Position numbers and translations under genes: made by a program. This document shows positions 31,891 through 41,297 of a stretch of 64,000 bases of DNA, in pieces. Source of the DNA: Paenibacillus hamazuiensis. GTDB taxonomy: Bacteria > Bacillota > Bacilli > Paenibacillales > NBRC-103111. Positions within the stretch are counted from its first letter, which is position 1, and every line of letters starts with the position of its first letter. The stretch covers positions 434,001 to 498,000 of the forward strand of contig NZ_JALRMO010000001.1 of assembly GCF_023276405.1 (NCBI RefSeq), read 5' to 3'. Below the pieces are notes generated by a model. The model had not been told where the DNA came from, ran no database searches, and saw only the letters and a list, made by a program, of their open reading frames with translations.

Positions 31891-33711
31891 TTCCTTCTTC
31901 CTGTTCAATTCAAAGAAAAACAGCACGCCGTCCTCGGTATTCATAGCCCCGTAAGGCGCCCCGTGCAGCTCCAAAATTTGCTTGCAGATGGCAAGGCCGA
32001 GCCCGGTGCCGCCGGTCGAACGATGGCGGGAGCGTTCGCCGCGGTAGAAGCGATCCCATATTTTCTCCATCTGGTCGTCCGGAATGTGAGCGCCTTTGTT
32101 TTCGATGTATACCTTGACGGTCTCCCGTTCCTCGACGGCCTTAACGAAGACGCTTTCGCCTTCCGGCGTGTAGCGGATCGCGTTCGTCAGGAAGTTCACG
32201 ACGACCTGCTCGATGCGCAGCGGATTGGCGACCACATAGGCGGGGACGAAGCGGGTATGCAGCCGCAGCCGCTTGCCGGCAATATCCGGAGCCAGCTTCG
32301 CGCAAACCCGCTCCAGGATGGCGTCGATGCGGAAAGAAGACATTTCCATCTTATAGGTCCCGGATTCGTATTTCGCGAGCTCCAGCATGTCCGCGATCAG
32401 CAGGTTCATCTTCTTCACTTCGTCTTCCATGGCCGAGAAGTAATGCTCTCGCTTCTGGCTGTCCGGCTTGTCTTTAATAATGTAAAGGCAGCTCTCGATG
32501 ACGCTGAGCGGGGTTTTCAATTCGTGAGATACGCCGGCGATGAACTCTTTTCGCGTTTGCTCCAGCCGCTTTTCCCGCTCGATATCCTGCTCCAGCCGGA
32601 CGATATGGTCATGCAGTAAGCTTGAAAGCTCGTTGATGTTGCGGGACAAGTTGCCGATCTCGTCATCGGTTGAAACCGGAATTCGGGCGGAAAAGTCCAG
32701 GTTGGCCATTCTTTGCGTCGCGTCGTTCATGCGAAGCAGCGGACGGGCAATGCGGCGGGTATAATAAAAAGAGGCCAGCAGGACAAGCAGCAAGGTGCCT
32801 AACACGATATAGCCGTAATACTGGATCATCACTCCCGCGGCTTCGTTCACGGGCTGGAGCGACGTCATGGCAAACAAGTACTCGGCGTTTCCTGTCCGAT
32901 CCGTCAAGCGTTTGACGAATATTTTGTAAGGAACGTTGTTTTCCTCGTAATCGCTGACGGTATCGGCTTTTCCGCTGAAATCTCCGTAGAGCAGTTCGGC
33001 TTGAAAAGCTTTCACCCGTTCCAAAAACAAATGGTTCGTATACCGCGATTCGTTCGCTCCCTCCGGCGTCCGGACTTGCGTTAGCGTACCGTATACCAAA
33101 GCGTTAGGGTAACGTTCGTGATATTCGGTCGGGCTCTTGAACCTCGGGACGACTTCGTATTCCTTGCGGTTGAGCTGTCCGTTTTCCAGACGGTTTTCCT
33201 CCCGCAGATTGGAGGCGTTCCTCCCGATCCGCTGCGGGAACAGCTGCTTGTCGATCAGGACGCCTTCGATGGCGATGCGTCCCCCCGGTTTAACGAGGAT
33301 GTCGGATCGAAGCGGATTGTCGGCGCTCAAATCTTCCACATTCATGACCGTGTAGAGCGGAATGGCAATTGTTCGGCCAGATAGAGCGGAAGCGTCCGCC
33401 GAATTCTCCAATCGCACCTCCATTTCGAAGTCGTCCGCATACTTCAAGCTGCCTTCGGAGTTCAGCACGGTAATCCAGGTGTTGTATTTTTGATAAAATT
33501 GCTGCTCGTTCCGGAACGCGGTCCGGGCATCCCCGGCATTTCTCCAATCTTCTTGAGAAGCGGCTTGAAGGGCGGTCCGAACGTTATCCACCTTCTTATA
33601 CACGTAGAACATCTTGAAAAACAAGGTTTGTCCGGCAAAGATACTGGCGATCACAAATGTGCATAAGCCTGTTGTAAGCAGAAACAGCTTGAAGACGATG
33701 CTCTTCCTCAT
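31885..33711 (-). CDS. Sensor histidine kinase with large extracytoplasmic domain
   Basis: A 608-residue membrane kinase. A first helix (IVFKLFLLTTGLCTFVIASI) and a second (IQYYGYIVLGTLLLVLLASF, about residues 297-318) enclose some 270 extracytoplasmic residues of no recognised domain. A HAMP domain (RPLLRMNDATQRMANLDFSA), a coiled coil, the HisKA site with H396 in AGVSHELKTPLSV, the N-box VVNFLTNAIRYTPEG and the G-box GGTGLGLAICKQILELHGAP follow. Its ATG overlaps the TGA of the regulator gene upstream (ATGA), so the pair is translationally coupled. Signal unknown; the lone large sensor suggests a peptide or envelope cue. Confidence 0.93.
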   Translation of the reverse strand: MRKSIVFKLFLLTTGLCTFVIASIFAGQTLFFKMFYVYKKVDNVRTALQAASQEDWRNAGDARTAFRNEQQFYQKYNTWITVLNSEGSLKYADDFEMEVRLENSADASALSGRTIAIPLYTVMNVEDLSADNPLRSDILVKPGGRIAIEGVLIDKQLFPQRIGRNASNLREENRLENGQLNRKEYEVVPRFKSPTEYHERYPNALVYGTLTQVRTPEGANESRYTNHLFLERVKAFQAELLYGDFSGKADTVSDYEENNVPYKIFVKRLTDRTGNAEYLFAMTSLQPVNEAAGVMIQYYGYIVLGTLLLVLLASFYYTRRIARPLLRMNDATQRMANLDFSARIPVSTDDEIGNLSRNINELSSLLHDHIVRLEQDIEREKRLEQTRKEFIAGVSHELKTPLSVIESCLYIIKDKPDSQKREHYFSAMEDEVKKMNLLIADMLELAKYESGTYKMEMSSFRIDAILERVCAKLAPDIAGKRLRLHTRFVPAYVVANPLRIEQVVVNFLTNAIRYTPEGESVFVKAVEERETVKVYIENKGAHIPDDQMEKIWDRFYRGERSRHRSTGGTGLGLAICKQILELHGAPYGAMNTEDGVLFFFELNRKKEA

Positions 33712-34382
33712 GGCCGATCCTCGAATTTGTAGCCTGAACGAACGACGGTGACGATCCGGCATGCATGCTCGCCCAGCTTGGAACGCAGATTGCGGATATG
33801 GCTGCTTAAAGTACGATCGTCGCCGGCGAAGTCGTAGCCCCAAATTTTCGAGATGAGTTGATCCCGTGTGATAATGTTGCCTTTGTTCTTCATCAGGCAG
33901 GCCAATATTTCGAATTCCGTATGCGTCAGGCTGCAGAGCTTCCCGTCCAGCGTAACGGTGCGGGACGGGAGATGGACCGCAATCCCCCCGCCGGACAACG
34001 TATCCCCCGGCTCGCGGATTTGCCGGTTTTCCAGCAGCCGTTTCGTTCGCGCCAGCAGGATGGGAGGGCTGCAAGGTTTGACAACGTAATCGTCCGCACC
34101 GAGCTCAAATCCCAGCAGCGTGTCGTTCTCGTCCGACCGGGCCGTCAACATCAGAATCGGAACGTTCGACGTCTTGCGAATCCGCCGGCAGACGGACCAC
34201 CCGTCCAATTCCGGCAGCATAATGTCCAGAATGATCAGATCGATCTCATGCTCATGAAACAACTCCAAAGCCCGGCTCCCATCGCTCGCCTCCACCACGC
34301 GGAAGCCTTCGTCCAACAAATACTCCTTCATGATTTCCCGCAGTATTTGTTGATCTTCCACGATCAAGATCGTTTTCGGCAT
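33708..34382 (-). CDS. OmpR-family response regulator
   Basis: A 224-residue regulator with receiver domain (ILIVEDQQILREIMKEYLLD, phospho-acceptor D53 in ILDIMLPELDGW, K in YVVKPCSPPILLAR) and OmpR-type winged helix (SLTHTEFEILACLMKNKGNI, LISKIWGYDFAGDDRTLSSHIRNLRSKLG, VRSGYKFE). It partners the kinase encoded directly after it. Both stand between the O-acetylation operon and a sugar uptake locus. A role in cell-envelope adaptation is plausible but not shown. Confidence 0.93.
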   Translation of the reverse strand: MPKTILIVEDQQILREIMKEYLLDEGFRVVEASDGSRALELFHEHEIDLIILDIMLPELDGWSVCRRIRKTSNVPILMLTARSDENDTLLGFELGADDYVVKPCSPPILLARTKRLLENRQIREPGDTLSGGGIAVHLPSRTVTLDGKLCSLTHTEFEILACLMKNKGNIITRDQLISKIWGYDFAGDDRTLSSHIRNLRSKLGEHACRIVTVVRSGYKFEDRP

Positions 34383-34540
34383 GACGTATCCCCTCGATAA
34401 AGTTTTATAAACACGATGTTACCATGTTTAAGAGGGCGCCTCAATTTAACTTTTATTTCCTCAGCCTCGCTATTTCCTCCTTAAATCTTTCTGCAAATTT
34501 TGGTACACTGGTTTTTGTAGGAAATGAGCATTGTTTCCAT

Positions 34541-34554
34541 TGAAAGCGAATTCA
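34541..34554 (+). promoter_or_regulatory. CcpA cre site before the AraC-type sensor gene
   Basis: TGAAAGCGAATTCA fits TGNAANCGNNNNCA completely. It lies 43 bases before the TTG start of the regulator at 34598. This would place the regulator, and through it the sugar uptake locus, under carbon catabolite repression. Confidence 0.7.
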
Positions 34555-34597
34555 TGATCTGATCGTTCAACAAAACCTGCACTCGGGGGGAATCGAT

Positions 34598-36850
34598 TTG
34601 AAGAAAACGTGGCGCAACCGTCTGCTCCTTTCCTATCTTCCGGTGCTGTTCATCACGATCTCGATGCTGGTCTTCATCTCCGTGTCTATCATCAGCGAAA
34701 TCTCTGTGCACGAGACGGAAAAAGCGAACCGGATTTTTACCGAATATGTCAGCGACTCGATGCAAAATTCGCTTCGAAACATTGAGCATCTGGTTCTCGA
34801 GGGAGTTAACAGCAATCCGGCTTACGCTGATTTTTTCGAAATGGCCGGCGGAGAAAATCAGCTGCTGGTCAATTATTTGGTATCCCGGGAGATCGGCAAA
34901 CTGATCGAGGAGAACCCGCTGATTCACTCCATCTACTTATACAGGTCGGCGGATAAAATCGTCCTGTCCAAAAGTCTCTACTCCCGGTTGACCGAATTTG
35001 AAGACAATGCGTTTCTGCAGGAGGCGCTCAGCAAGCCGGCCAGCGCAATGTGGTCGCCGGTCCGGAAGTACGCGGAGTTCAGCTCCGAGCCGAAGGTGGG
35101 CGTCATCTCCATGACCAAGAAGGCGCTGCTGCCCTTCGGCAATCAAGGGATCATCGTCGTCAACGTTAAAGTGGACGCGCTCTTGCAGTTCGTTCATGAA
35201 TCGATTAATCCCGATATCACGTTTCTTGAAATTCAGACCGCCGATCGCGAGACGGTGTACCCGCTTCCCGAAGCCGCGGCAGCCCGGCCCGCGGACAACA
35301 AGCACCAAGGCAAAGTCGTAACCCGCCTCCATTCGGATTATATCGGGTGGGATTTTATCAGCGGGGTATACGGCGGCGTTCTTTTTAGCTGGGTGACCGT
35401 CATTTCAAGAATTTGGATCGGTATCGGGGTATTGACGGTGCTTATCAGCCTGATCTTCACCTTCGTTCTGACAAGGCGCAACTATAAGCCGGTGGAGGAC
35501 ATCGTGCAGCAGATCAACGCCTACGGGAAAAACCAACTCAAGGGAGGAGGCAGCGACGAATTTTCCTATATCCGGAAAGTGCTGGACAACCTGTTTCAGG
35601 AGAAAAACGTATACGAGAAGCGCCGCATGGAGGACTTGCCCGCAAAGCGAAAGCAGGCGTTCCTGGAACTGATCCACGGGCAAGGCCACGCCGACGACAG
35701 CGTCTGGAAAGCGCGTATGGCGGAATTTCACCTGCCGGACGATTTCAGCTGCCTGACCGCCACCGTGGTGGAAATCGATCATTACGAGCGGTTTAAAGAG
35801 TCGTATTCGTTACAGGACCAGCACCTGCTCAAATATGCTCTGGCGAACGTATCGAAGGAATTTTCCGGCGGCCGAATATGGGAGGAATGGATATCCGGCA
35901 GCCGTCTGGCGATTTTGTATCTGGACAATGCCGCTTCGTCCTCTGATCTGGAGACTCGCGCCGCCGATATGCTCGAGCATTTGCGGGTCTGGGTGGCGCT
36001 GAATTTGAAATTTTCCGTCACGATCGGTGTCGGCCGTCCGGCCGCCGGGGTGCGCGAGGTTTCCGCCAGCTTTGAAGAAGCCGTGGAGGCGCTGCAGTTT
36101 AAAATGTCCCTCGGCAGCAATCAGCTGATCTCGTTCAAGGAGCTGGAAGAAGAACGACCGAGGGATACGCGGGTTTACTTTCAGCTGTTCGATGCCATGC
36201 TGCAGGACCTTCGCATGGGCAGCGCGTCTTTTCCGGGCCGGCTGAGCTCCTTCGCCCAGTACCTGGAGCAGGACGTTCTTCCGCAGGAGGTCGTCGATCA
36301 TTTGCTGCAATATTGGATCAACATTGTGGAGCGCTCGATGCTCGAGGCCGAGCCTGCGCTCGGAGAATATTGGCGCACTGCCGTTCACCCCGAGCTGACG
36401 GCCGCCGCAGAACGGGCGGAAACGCTCGAAGATCTGCTGCCGGCGTTTGTTTCCGCCTTCGAAAAATTGCACGCCAAGCAAGTCTCGCTGCAAGAGTCCA
36501 AAAGCTATCATCATCTCATCCGCGAAATCCGCGCCTACATTGAAGAAAACTACGCCAACCCGGACTTATCGTTAAATCATATCAGCGACAAATTTTCCAT
36601 AAACGGCAAGTATTCCAGTCAATTGTTCAAGGAGCATTTCGGCATGAAGTTCGTCGATTTCCTCGTCAACCTGCGGATGGATCATGCCAAGAAGCTGCTG
36701 CACGAAACCGAGGAGCCGATACAGGATATTGCCCTCAAAGTCGGTTATCTCCATTCGATCTCCTTCGGCAGAACGTTCAAGAAGGTCGTTGGCGTCACAC
36801 CCGGCGATTACCGCAAATACAGGCAGCTGGCGCCGGAGGAAGAACATTGA
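34598..36850 (+). CDS. Membrane-bound AraC-family regulator (one-component sensor)
   Basis: A 750-residue protein. One membrane helix near the N-terminus (LLLSYLPVLFITISMLVFIS) and another at about 262-290 enclose an extracytoplasmic Cache-like sensor. A cytoplasmic linker with a degenerate GGDEF-like or YesN-middle region follows. The last 100 residues are a double HTH of AraC type (IREIRAYIEENYANPDLSLN, HISDKFSINGKYSSQLFKEH, IALKVGYLHSISFGRTFKKV, GVTPGDYRKYRQ). Such proteins sense sugars or a binding protein outside and switch on the adjacent ABC transporter. Start TTG 34598, seven bases after GGGGGG. The cre site at 34541 precedes it. A 787-bp gap with a repeat array separates it from the binding protein. 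Confidence 0.92.
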   Translation: MKKTWRNRLLLSYLPVLFITISMLVFISVSIISEISVHETEKANRIFTEYVSDSMQNSLRNIEHLVLEGVNSNPAYADFFEMAGGENQLLVNYLVSREIGKLIEENPLIHSIYLYRSADKIVLSKSLYSRLTEFEDNAFLQEALSKPASAMWSPVRKYAEFSSEPKVGVISMTKKALLPFGNQGIIVVNVKVDALLQFVHESINPDITFLEIQTADRETVYPLPEAAAARPADNKHQGKVVTRLHSDYIGWDFISGVYGGVLFSWVTVISRIWIGIGVLTVLISLIFTFVLTRRNYKPVEDIVQQINAYGKNQLKGGGSDEFSYIRKVLDNLFQEKNVYEKRRMEDLPAKRKQAFLELIHGQGHADDSVWKARMAEFHLPDDFSCLTATVVEIDHYERFKESYSLQDQHLLKYALANVSKEFSGGRIWEEWISGSRLAILYLDNAASSSDLETRAADMLEHLRVWVALNLKFSVTIGVGRPAAGVREVSASFEEAVEALQFKMSLGSNQLISFKELEEERPRDTRVYFQLFDAMLQDLRMGSASFPGRLSSFAQYLEQDVLPQEVVDHLLQYWINIVERSMLEAEPALGEYWRTAVHPELTAAAERAETLEDLLPAFVSAFEKLHAKQVSLQESKSYHHLIREIRAYIEENYANPDLSLNHISDKFSINGKYSSQLFKEHFGMKFVDFLVNLRMDHAKKLLHETEEPIQDIALKVGYLHSISFGRTFKKVVGVTPGDYRKYRQLAPEEEH

Positions 36851-36985
36851 ATCGCAAGATCGTGTTTTTTGAGTATCAACGGCCTATCGATCGGGGTAAA
36901 GCGTGTCGGTCATAGGTTTGCGGGAGCAAACAAGACCGGTAAACGCGAACTGGCAGCGAGCATTCCCTCCCGGCGGGCGGGTCCA

Positions 36986-37333
36986 GGGCGTAAGCGCCCA
37001 ATGTTGTCAGGTTACAGGCATGGGCGAAATCAAGGGTTGAACCATATAAGAGCGAACGACACTAGGAACGTTATTCCTCGAAAATAAGTAGTTTATAAAA
37101 ATAGCGGAACACACGTTCGCTATTCTCGGAAAAATGGGTGATTTGAAAAAATAGAGGAACTGAGATGCGCTAAATCGGTGAAAAATGGCTTGAGGAGTGG
37201 AGAAACAGACAAATACCGCACCTGAGTTCCGCTAATTTCCAAAAATATCCGAAATCGCCCCACTTAGCGAATCATAGTTCCGCTATGTTCCCGCTTAACC
37301 TTACAACATTGCGCTGGGGGGCGCCTTAAGGGC
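36986..37333. repeat. Array of five ~27-bp AGCGGAAC-type palindromes bounded by inverted repeats
   Basis: Units lie near 37048, 37098, 37149, 37211 and 37263, each an imperfect palindrome of the form ATAGCGGAAC-N5-GTTCGCTAT, spaced about 50-61 bp and diverged from one another. Outer arms GGGCG...AATGTTGT-N-AGGTT at 36986-37013 and AACCT-N-ACAACATT...GGCGC at 37297-37333 face each other. The whole thing spans about 350 bp and is non-coding. It resembles a miniature element rather than a CRISPR: units are palindromic, degenerate and irregularly spaced. Confidence 0.65.
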
Positions 37334-37519
37334 AGCCGGCTACGGAAGCCTGCAGGGGGATTTGATGGGAAAATAGACGATGGCGCCCATTTTCATTCCC
37401 CATTGTGATGCTCGGTCATCTTGTTTAGGGGGTGCTCCCATTATAAGAAACCGGAAATATGTTTGTTGCCGGAAAATGGTTGCCTCCATGTGCAGGGCTC
37501 CTTACGGCGATTTGGTAAA

Positions 37520-37553
37520 GCGGCGGAATCATGTTGATTGCCGCCGTTTTGCT
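37520..37553 (+). terminator. Intrinsic terminator upstream of the binding-protein gene
   Basis: CGGCGGAATCA pairs with TGATT-GCCGCCG (one bulged G) around TGT and is followed by TTTTGCTTT. No gene on this strand ends nearby, so it may terminate read-through from the regulator gene or act as an attenuator in the leader of the transport operon. Confidence 0.6.
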
Positions 37554-37637
37554 TTCCCGGTATAACGGAATCAGATCCGGCGGATGACGCCGGCGGGATC
37601 GCATATCGAACGAATTTTTAAAAAGGAGATGGCTCTC

Positions 37638-39251
37638 TTGAGAAAATCGTTAGCGAAACGGATGCTCGCCTGCTCGGTATCGGCGACGATGGCATTCAGC
37701 ATGCTGACCGCATGTACGAGTAAGGAAGGGTCCGGCAATGAACAAACAAACGCCAAGGACCAAGGGAAAACGGCTGCTCCGGCACCGGCGCAGCAGGTTA
37801 CATTAAAAGTCGAGGTGTTCGACCGCGGCAATTCCCCGACGGGAATGACCGTAACGGACAATCTGATGACCAAATGGGTCCAGCAAAATTTCGGGGACAA
37901 AAACAACATCAAGCTCGAATACGTGCCGGTACCGCGGGCACAGGAAGTGGATAAGCTGAACGTGCTGATGGCCAGCGGGGATGCCCCGGATATCGTTTTT
38001 ACGTACGACTCGAACCTCGTCTACAAATATGCGCAGCAGGGAGGCCTAACCGACCTCGGCAAGCTGATCGACGAACATGGCGCGAACCTGAAAAGCTACC
38101 TGGGGGCGGATACGCTCGCGAACGGCAAGTTCGACAATGTCCAGTACGCCATTCCGGCCAAGCGGGTTTATTTGGGCAAATACTCCTCCATGATTCGCCA
38201 GGACTGGCTGGATAAACTGAACCTGCCGGTGCCGAAGTCGACGGAGGAAGTTTACAACACGCTGAAAGCGTTTAAAGAGAAGAAGCCCGGCGGCGATCAA
38301 ACGATTCCTCTCGGCTTCGGGTTGTTCGAGGCTTCTTATGAACCGATCATTTATTCCTTCCTGAAAACCAATATATCGGACGAAGAGCGATTCACGTTGA
38401 CGCAGCGCTTCGGATCCTCCGACCAGCCGGTCACGCTGCCCGGACATAAGGACGGGGTCCGCTTCCTGAACAAGCTGTACAACGAGGGCCTCATGAGTCC
38501 CGACTTCGCTTTGGATAAGGATAAGAAGAAGCTGAACCAGGATGTCATGGCCGGCAAGACGGGCATGTATGCCGAGGATGCAGGCACCAGCTACGGCATC
38601 GGAGCCAACCTCGAAGTGCTGCAAAAGAACGTGCCGGGAGCGAAGCTCACGCCGATCGATCCGTATACGAACGATCAGGGCAAGCATGCGAAGCCTTCTT
38701 ATATTCCTGCCGGCATGTTCATCATGGTTCCGAAATCGAGCAAGCATGCGGCCGAAGCCGTGAAATATTTGAACTGGATGGCCCAGAAGGAAAACATGTA
38801 CATGATGGCCTTCGGGGTGGAGGGTAAAAACTACAAGCTGGAAAACGGCATCCCCACGACCATCGTGTCCGACGATACGAAAAACCTGCTGTACAACTTC
38901 GGCGACATGCTCATTGTGACCAACGGCATCGATTTCGGCGATCCGGAGAAAAACGTAGCCGCCCAAGTAACGGGTCTGCCGGAGGAGCAGCGCAAAGATG
39001 CGGCTATTGCCAAAAAGAACGGCCTCACGGACGGCATTCCGCAGATTCGTCTGCCGCGGCCGATGCAATCCGAGGTGAAATACACGAAGGTGCTGAAGGA
39101 CAAATACCAGGAGCTTCTCGTCAAAGCGATCATCGCCAAGCCGGCGGACTTTGACAAGGTGTATGACGCGGCGCTGCAGGACTACATGGCCAACGGCGGG
39201 GCGGAAATTGCCAAGGAGAGAAAAGAATTGTATCCGCAAATGAAAAAATAA
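37638..39251 (+). CDS. Extracellular sugar-binding lipoprotein of an ABC importer (YtcQ/LplA-like)
   Basis: A 537-residue binding protein. The start is best placed at TTG 37638 (MRKSLAKRMLACSVSATMAF), nine bases after AAGGAG; an ATG three codons earlier touches that site. The lipobox LTAC puts the lipid-carrying Cys at about residue 26. The mature protein is long, with LMASGDAPDIVFTYDSNLVY, SMIRQDWLDKLNLPVPKSTE and an ARTQ-like loading end typical of YtcQ/LplA proteins that bind oligosaccharides from plant or wall polymers. It heads an operon with two permeases and has no ATPase gene, which is normal since MsmX-type ATPases are shared. Confidence 0.93.
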   Translation: MRKSLAKRMLACSVSATMAFSMLTACTSKEGSGNEQTNAKDQGKTAAPAPAQQVTLKVEVFDRGNSPTGMTVTDNLMTKWVQQNFGDKNNIKLEYVPVPRAQEVDKLNVLMASGDAPDIVFTYDSNLVYKYAQQGGLTDLGKLIDEHGANLKSYLGADTLANGKFDNVQYAIPAKRVYLGKYSSMIRQDWLDKLNLPVPKSTEEVYNTLKAFKEKKPGGDQTIPLGFGLFEASYEPIIYSFLKTNISDEERFTLTQRFGSSDQPVTLPGHKDGVRFLNKLYNEGLMSPDFALDKDKKKLNQDVMAGKTGMYAEDAGTSYGIGANLEVLQKNVPGAKLTPIDPYTNDQGKHAKPSYIPAGMFIMVPKSSKHAAEAVKYLNWMAQKENMYMMAFGVEGKNYKLENGIPTTIVSDDTKNLLYNFGDMLIVTNGIDFGDPEKNVAAQVTGLPEEQRKDAAIAKKNGLTDGIPQIRLPRPMQSEVKYTKVLKDKYQELLVKAIIAKPADFDKVYDAALQDYMANGGAEIAKERKELYPQMKK

Positions 39252-39327
39252 GCTATCGCTTCATGCATGGGGGAGACGCCTCTCTCATGCATGAGCCTTT
39301 TCATACGGGTGTAAGGAGATGAAGAGT

Positions 39328-40233
39328 ATGGGAGGCTTACGAATTTATATTTCGCGGTACTGGCAGCTATATGCGCTGCTGGCGCTTCCCGTCTTATATT
39401 TTGCCGTTTTCAAATACGGCCCCATGTACGGAGTGACCATAGCGTTTAAAGATTTCAACTTCTTTCAAGGCATTAACAAAAGTCCATGGAACGGGCTCGC
39501 TACTTTCCGCGATATCTTTCAAATGCCGACGTTTTATACTGCGCTGAGAAATACGTTTATGCTGAACTTTCTCGATCTGCTCGTTTCGTTTCCGGCCCCG
39601 ATCATCCTTGCCGTTATGCTGAACGAACTCCGAATCCGATGGTTCAAGAAGCTATCGCAAACCATTTTGTATCTTCCGCATTTTATTTCGTGGATCATTA
39701 TCGGCGGGATCGTATACCAGGTTTTCGCGACGAAAACGGGGATCGTCAATATCCTGCTCGGCAAAATGGGAATCGAACCCGTTCCGTTCCTTTCCGATAA
39801 GTACGATTGGCTGATCACTTACCTCGGGACCGGAATCTGGCAAAGCGCGGGCTGGGGAACGATCATTTACCTCGCCGCGATGACCGGCATCAATCAAGAG
39901 CTTTACGAAGCGGCGGAGTCCGATGGAGCCGGAAGACTGGCGAGAATATGGCATATTACGCTGCCCGGCATCAAACCGACGATCATCGTCCTTCTGCTGC
40001 TGAGGCTGGGGGAGATGGTGCAAATCGGCTTTGACCGCCCGTACGTGCTGGGCAATGTGCAGGTCAGCGAATTTTCCGAAGTGCTCAGCACGTTCGTCTA
40101 CAAAATGGGCATGCAAAACGGCAATTATTCGCTGGCGACCGGCGTCGGCTTTTTTCAAGCGGTCGTGGGGCTTGTCTTCATTTTGACCTCCAACTACATC
40201 TCCAAAAAAACGACCGATCAGGGCATTATTTAG
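39328..40233 (+). CDS. Sugar ABC transporter permease (LplB/YteP-like)
   Basis: A 301-residue inner-membrane permease with six hydrophobic segments, beginning GGLRIYISRYWQLYALLALP and FAVFKYGPMYGVTIAFKDFN (a hallmark of the LplB group). The EAA loop that contacts the ATPase is QELYEAAESDGAGRLARIWH. ATG 39328 is nine bases after AAGGAG; an ATG three codons earlier is too close. It lies 76 bases after the binding-protein gene, in the same operon. Confidence 0.94.
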   Translation: MGGLRIYISRYWQLYALLALPVLYFAVFKYGPMYGVTIAFKDFNFFQGINKSPWNGLATFRDIFQMPTFYTALRNTFMLNFLDLLVSFPAPIILAVMLNELRIRWFKKLSQTILYLPHFISWIIIGGIVYQVFATKTGIVNILLGKMGIEPVPFLSDKYDWLITYLGTGIWQSAGWGTIIYLAAMTGINQELYEAAESDGAGRLARIWHITLPGIKPTIIVLLLLRLGEMVQIGFDRPYVLGNVQVSEFSEVLSTFVYKMGMQNGNYSLATGVGFFQAVVGLVFILTSNYISKKTTDQGII

Positions 40234-40258
40234 GGCTCAGCCCGAAGGGAGTGTTAGC

Positions 40259-41131
40259 ATGGGTGCAAAAACGGCAAACCGGGCCTTCGATGCGGTGAAC
40301 ATCACGCTCCTCAGCTTATGTTTGGTGCTGTGTTTGGCTCCTTTTCTTCATATCGCAGCGATTTCGCTCAGCTCCAATCGTCCGATCCTGTCCGGGGAAG
40401 TCACTCTGTTTCCGATCGAATGGAGCGTGCAGGCGTACGAGCGGGTAATCGGCGATGCGACGATGCTGAGATCGCTCGGTTTTACCATCATCTTAACCGC
40501 ATTATATACGGCGATTTGTATGGCGATGACGATTGCCGCCGCATATCCTTTGACCAAGACGGAGCTGAAGGGCCGGAAGTTCGTCATGTATATGATCGTC
40601 ATCACGATGTTTTTCAGCGGCGGCATCATTCCCGAATACATTTTGGTTAAACAGCTGAACTTGTTGAATACGGTCTGGTCGATGATCCTGCCGCTTATGA
40701 TCAATCCGTTTTACATGATCATTTTGATCACTTTTTTTCAATCGATTCCAAAAAGTCTGGAGGAATCCGCCGAGCTCGACGGCTGCAGCTACTTTCGGAT
40801 GCTAACCCGGATTGTCCTTCCTCTCTCCATGCCGGTTCTCGCCACGTTAAGCCTCTTCTATGCCGTAAACCGCTGGAACGGGTTCATGGACACGTTATTT
40901 TACATCACGGACCCGAAATTATATCCGCTGCAGCTTAAGCTGTATCAGCTGATCATGAACAGCATGGCCGCCGATTTATTGCAGATGGAAGGAAGCCGGA
41001 TCGTCGAAATTGTGCCCGAGAGCCTGAAGGCCGCCAACATCATGTTCGCCACCGTACCGATTCTGATCGTATATCCGTGGCTGCAGAAGCACTTCGTCTC
41101 CGGCATTATGGTAGGCTCGGTGAAAGGGTAA
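40259..41131 (+). CDS. Carbohydrate ABC transporter permease (YtcP-like)
   Basis: A 290-residue partner permease with six membrane segments (VNITLLSLCLVLCLAPFLHI at the start). It has the loop SLEESAELDGCSYFRMLTRI as ATPase contact and the family C-terminus YPWLQKHFVSGIMVGSVKG. ATG with GAAGGGA upstream, 25 bases after the first permease. A hairpin terminator at 41205 ends the operon. The substrate is probably an oligosaccharide; no hydrolase gene is linked here to narrow it down. Confidence 0.94.
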   Translation: MGAKTANRAFDAVNITLLSLCLVLCLAPFLHIAAISLSSNRPILSGEVTLFPIEWSVQAYERVIGDATMLRSLGFTIILTALYTAICMAMTIAAAYPLTKTELKGRKFVMYMIVITMFFSGGIIPEYILVKQLNLLNTVWSMILPLMINPFYMIILITFFQSIPKSLEESAELDGCSYFRMLTRIVLPLSMPVLATLSLFYAVNRWNGFMDTLFYITDPKLYPLQLKLYQLIMNSMAADLLQMEGSRIVEIVPESLKAANIMFATVPILIVYPWLQKHFVSGIMVGSVKG

Positions 41132-41204
41132 AGAGCATGGCCGGTCAGGGAGACCGGACCGGGAAGTGCAGGGGATCGGCATATCCGTCCTGATTGGGGA
41201 CTTG

Positions 41205-41237
41205 AAAGACTCCGAAAAAAAATCCGGAGTCTTTTTG
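41205..41237. terminator. Terminator between permease operon and exporter gene
   Basis: AAAGACTCCG (41205-41214) and CGGAGTCTTT (41225-41234) around an A-rich 10-base loop, with T residues continuing after it. It lies between converging genes and can serve both. Confidence 0.88.
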
Positions 41238-41297
41238 CTGCGTTCTTGAGCTCTTGGCGCCTGCAACGACGTTCGTCAAAATCGGGTTTGCCAGGTT

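Larger units (their letters stand above)
36851..37637. other. 787-bp intergenic region with palindrome array and a terminator
   Basis: No gene is supported here. It holds an inverted-repeat pair (36986-37013 and 37297-37333), five spaced imperfect palindromes between them (37048-37289), a hairpin terminator at 37520-37553, and the ribosome binding site of the binding-protein gene. The promoter of the transport operon should lie somewhere in this interval, but I could not fix it. Confidence 0.6.

Noticed and set aside
37048-37289. CRISPR array
   Set aside because: Units are palindromic, degenerate and spaced by 50-61 bp with no uniform spacers, and no cas genes are near.
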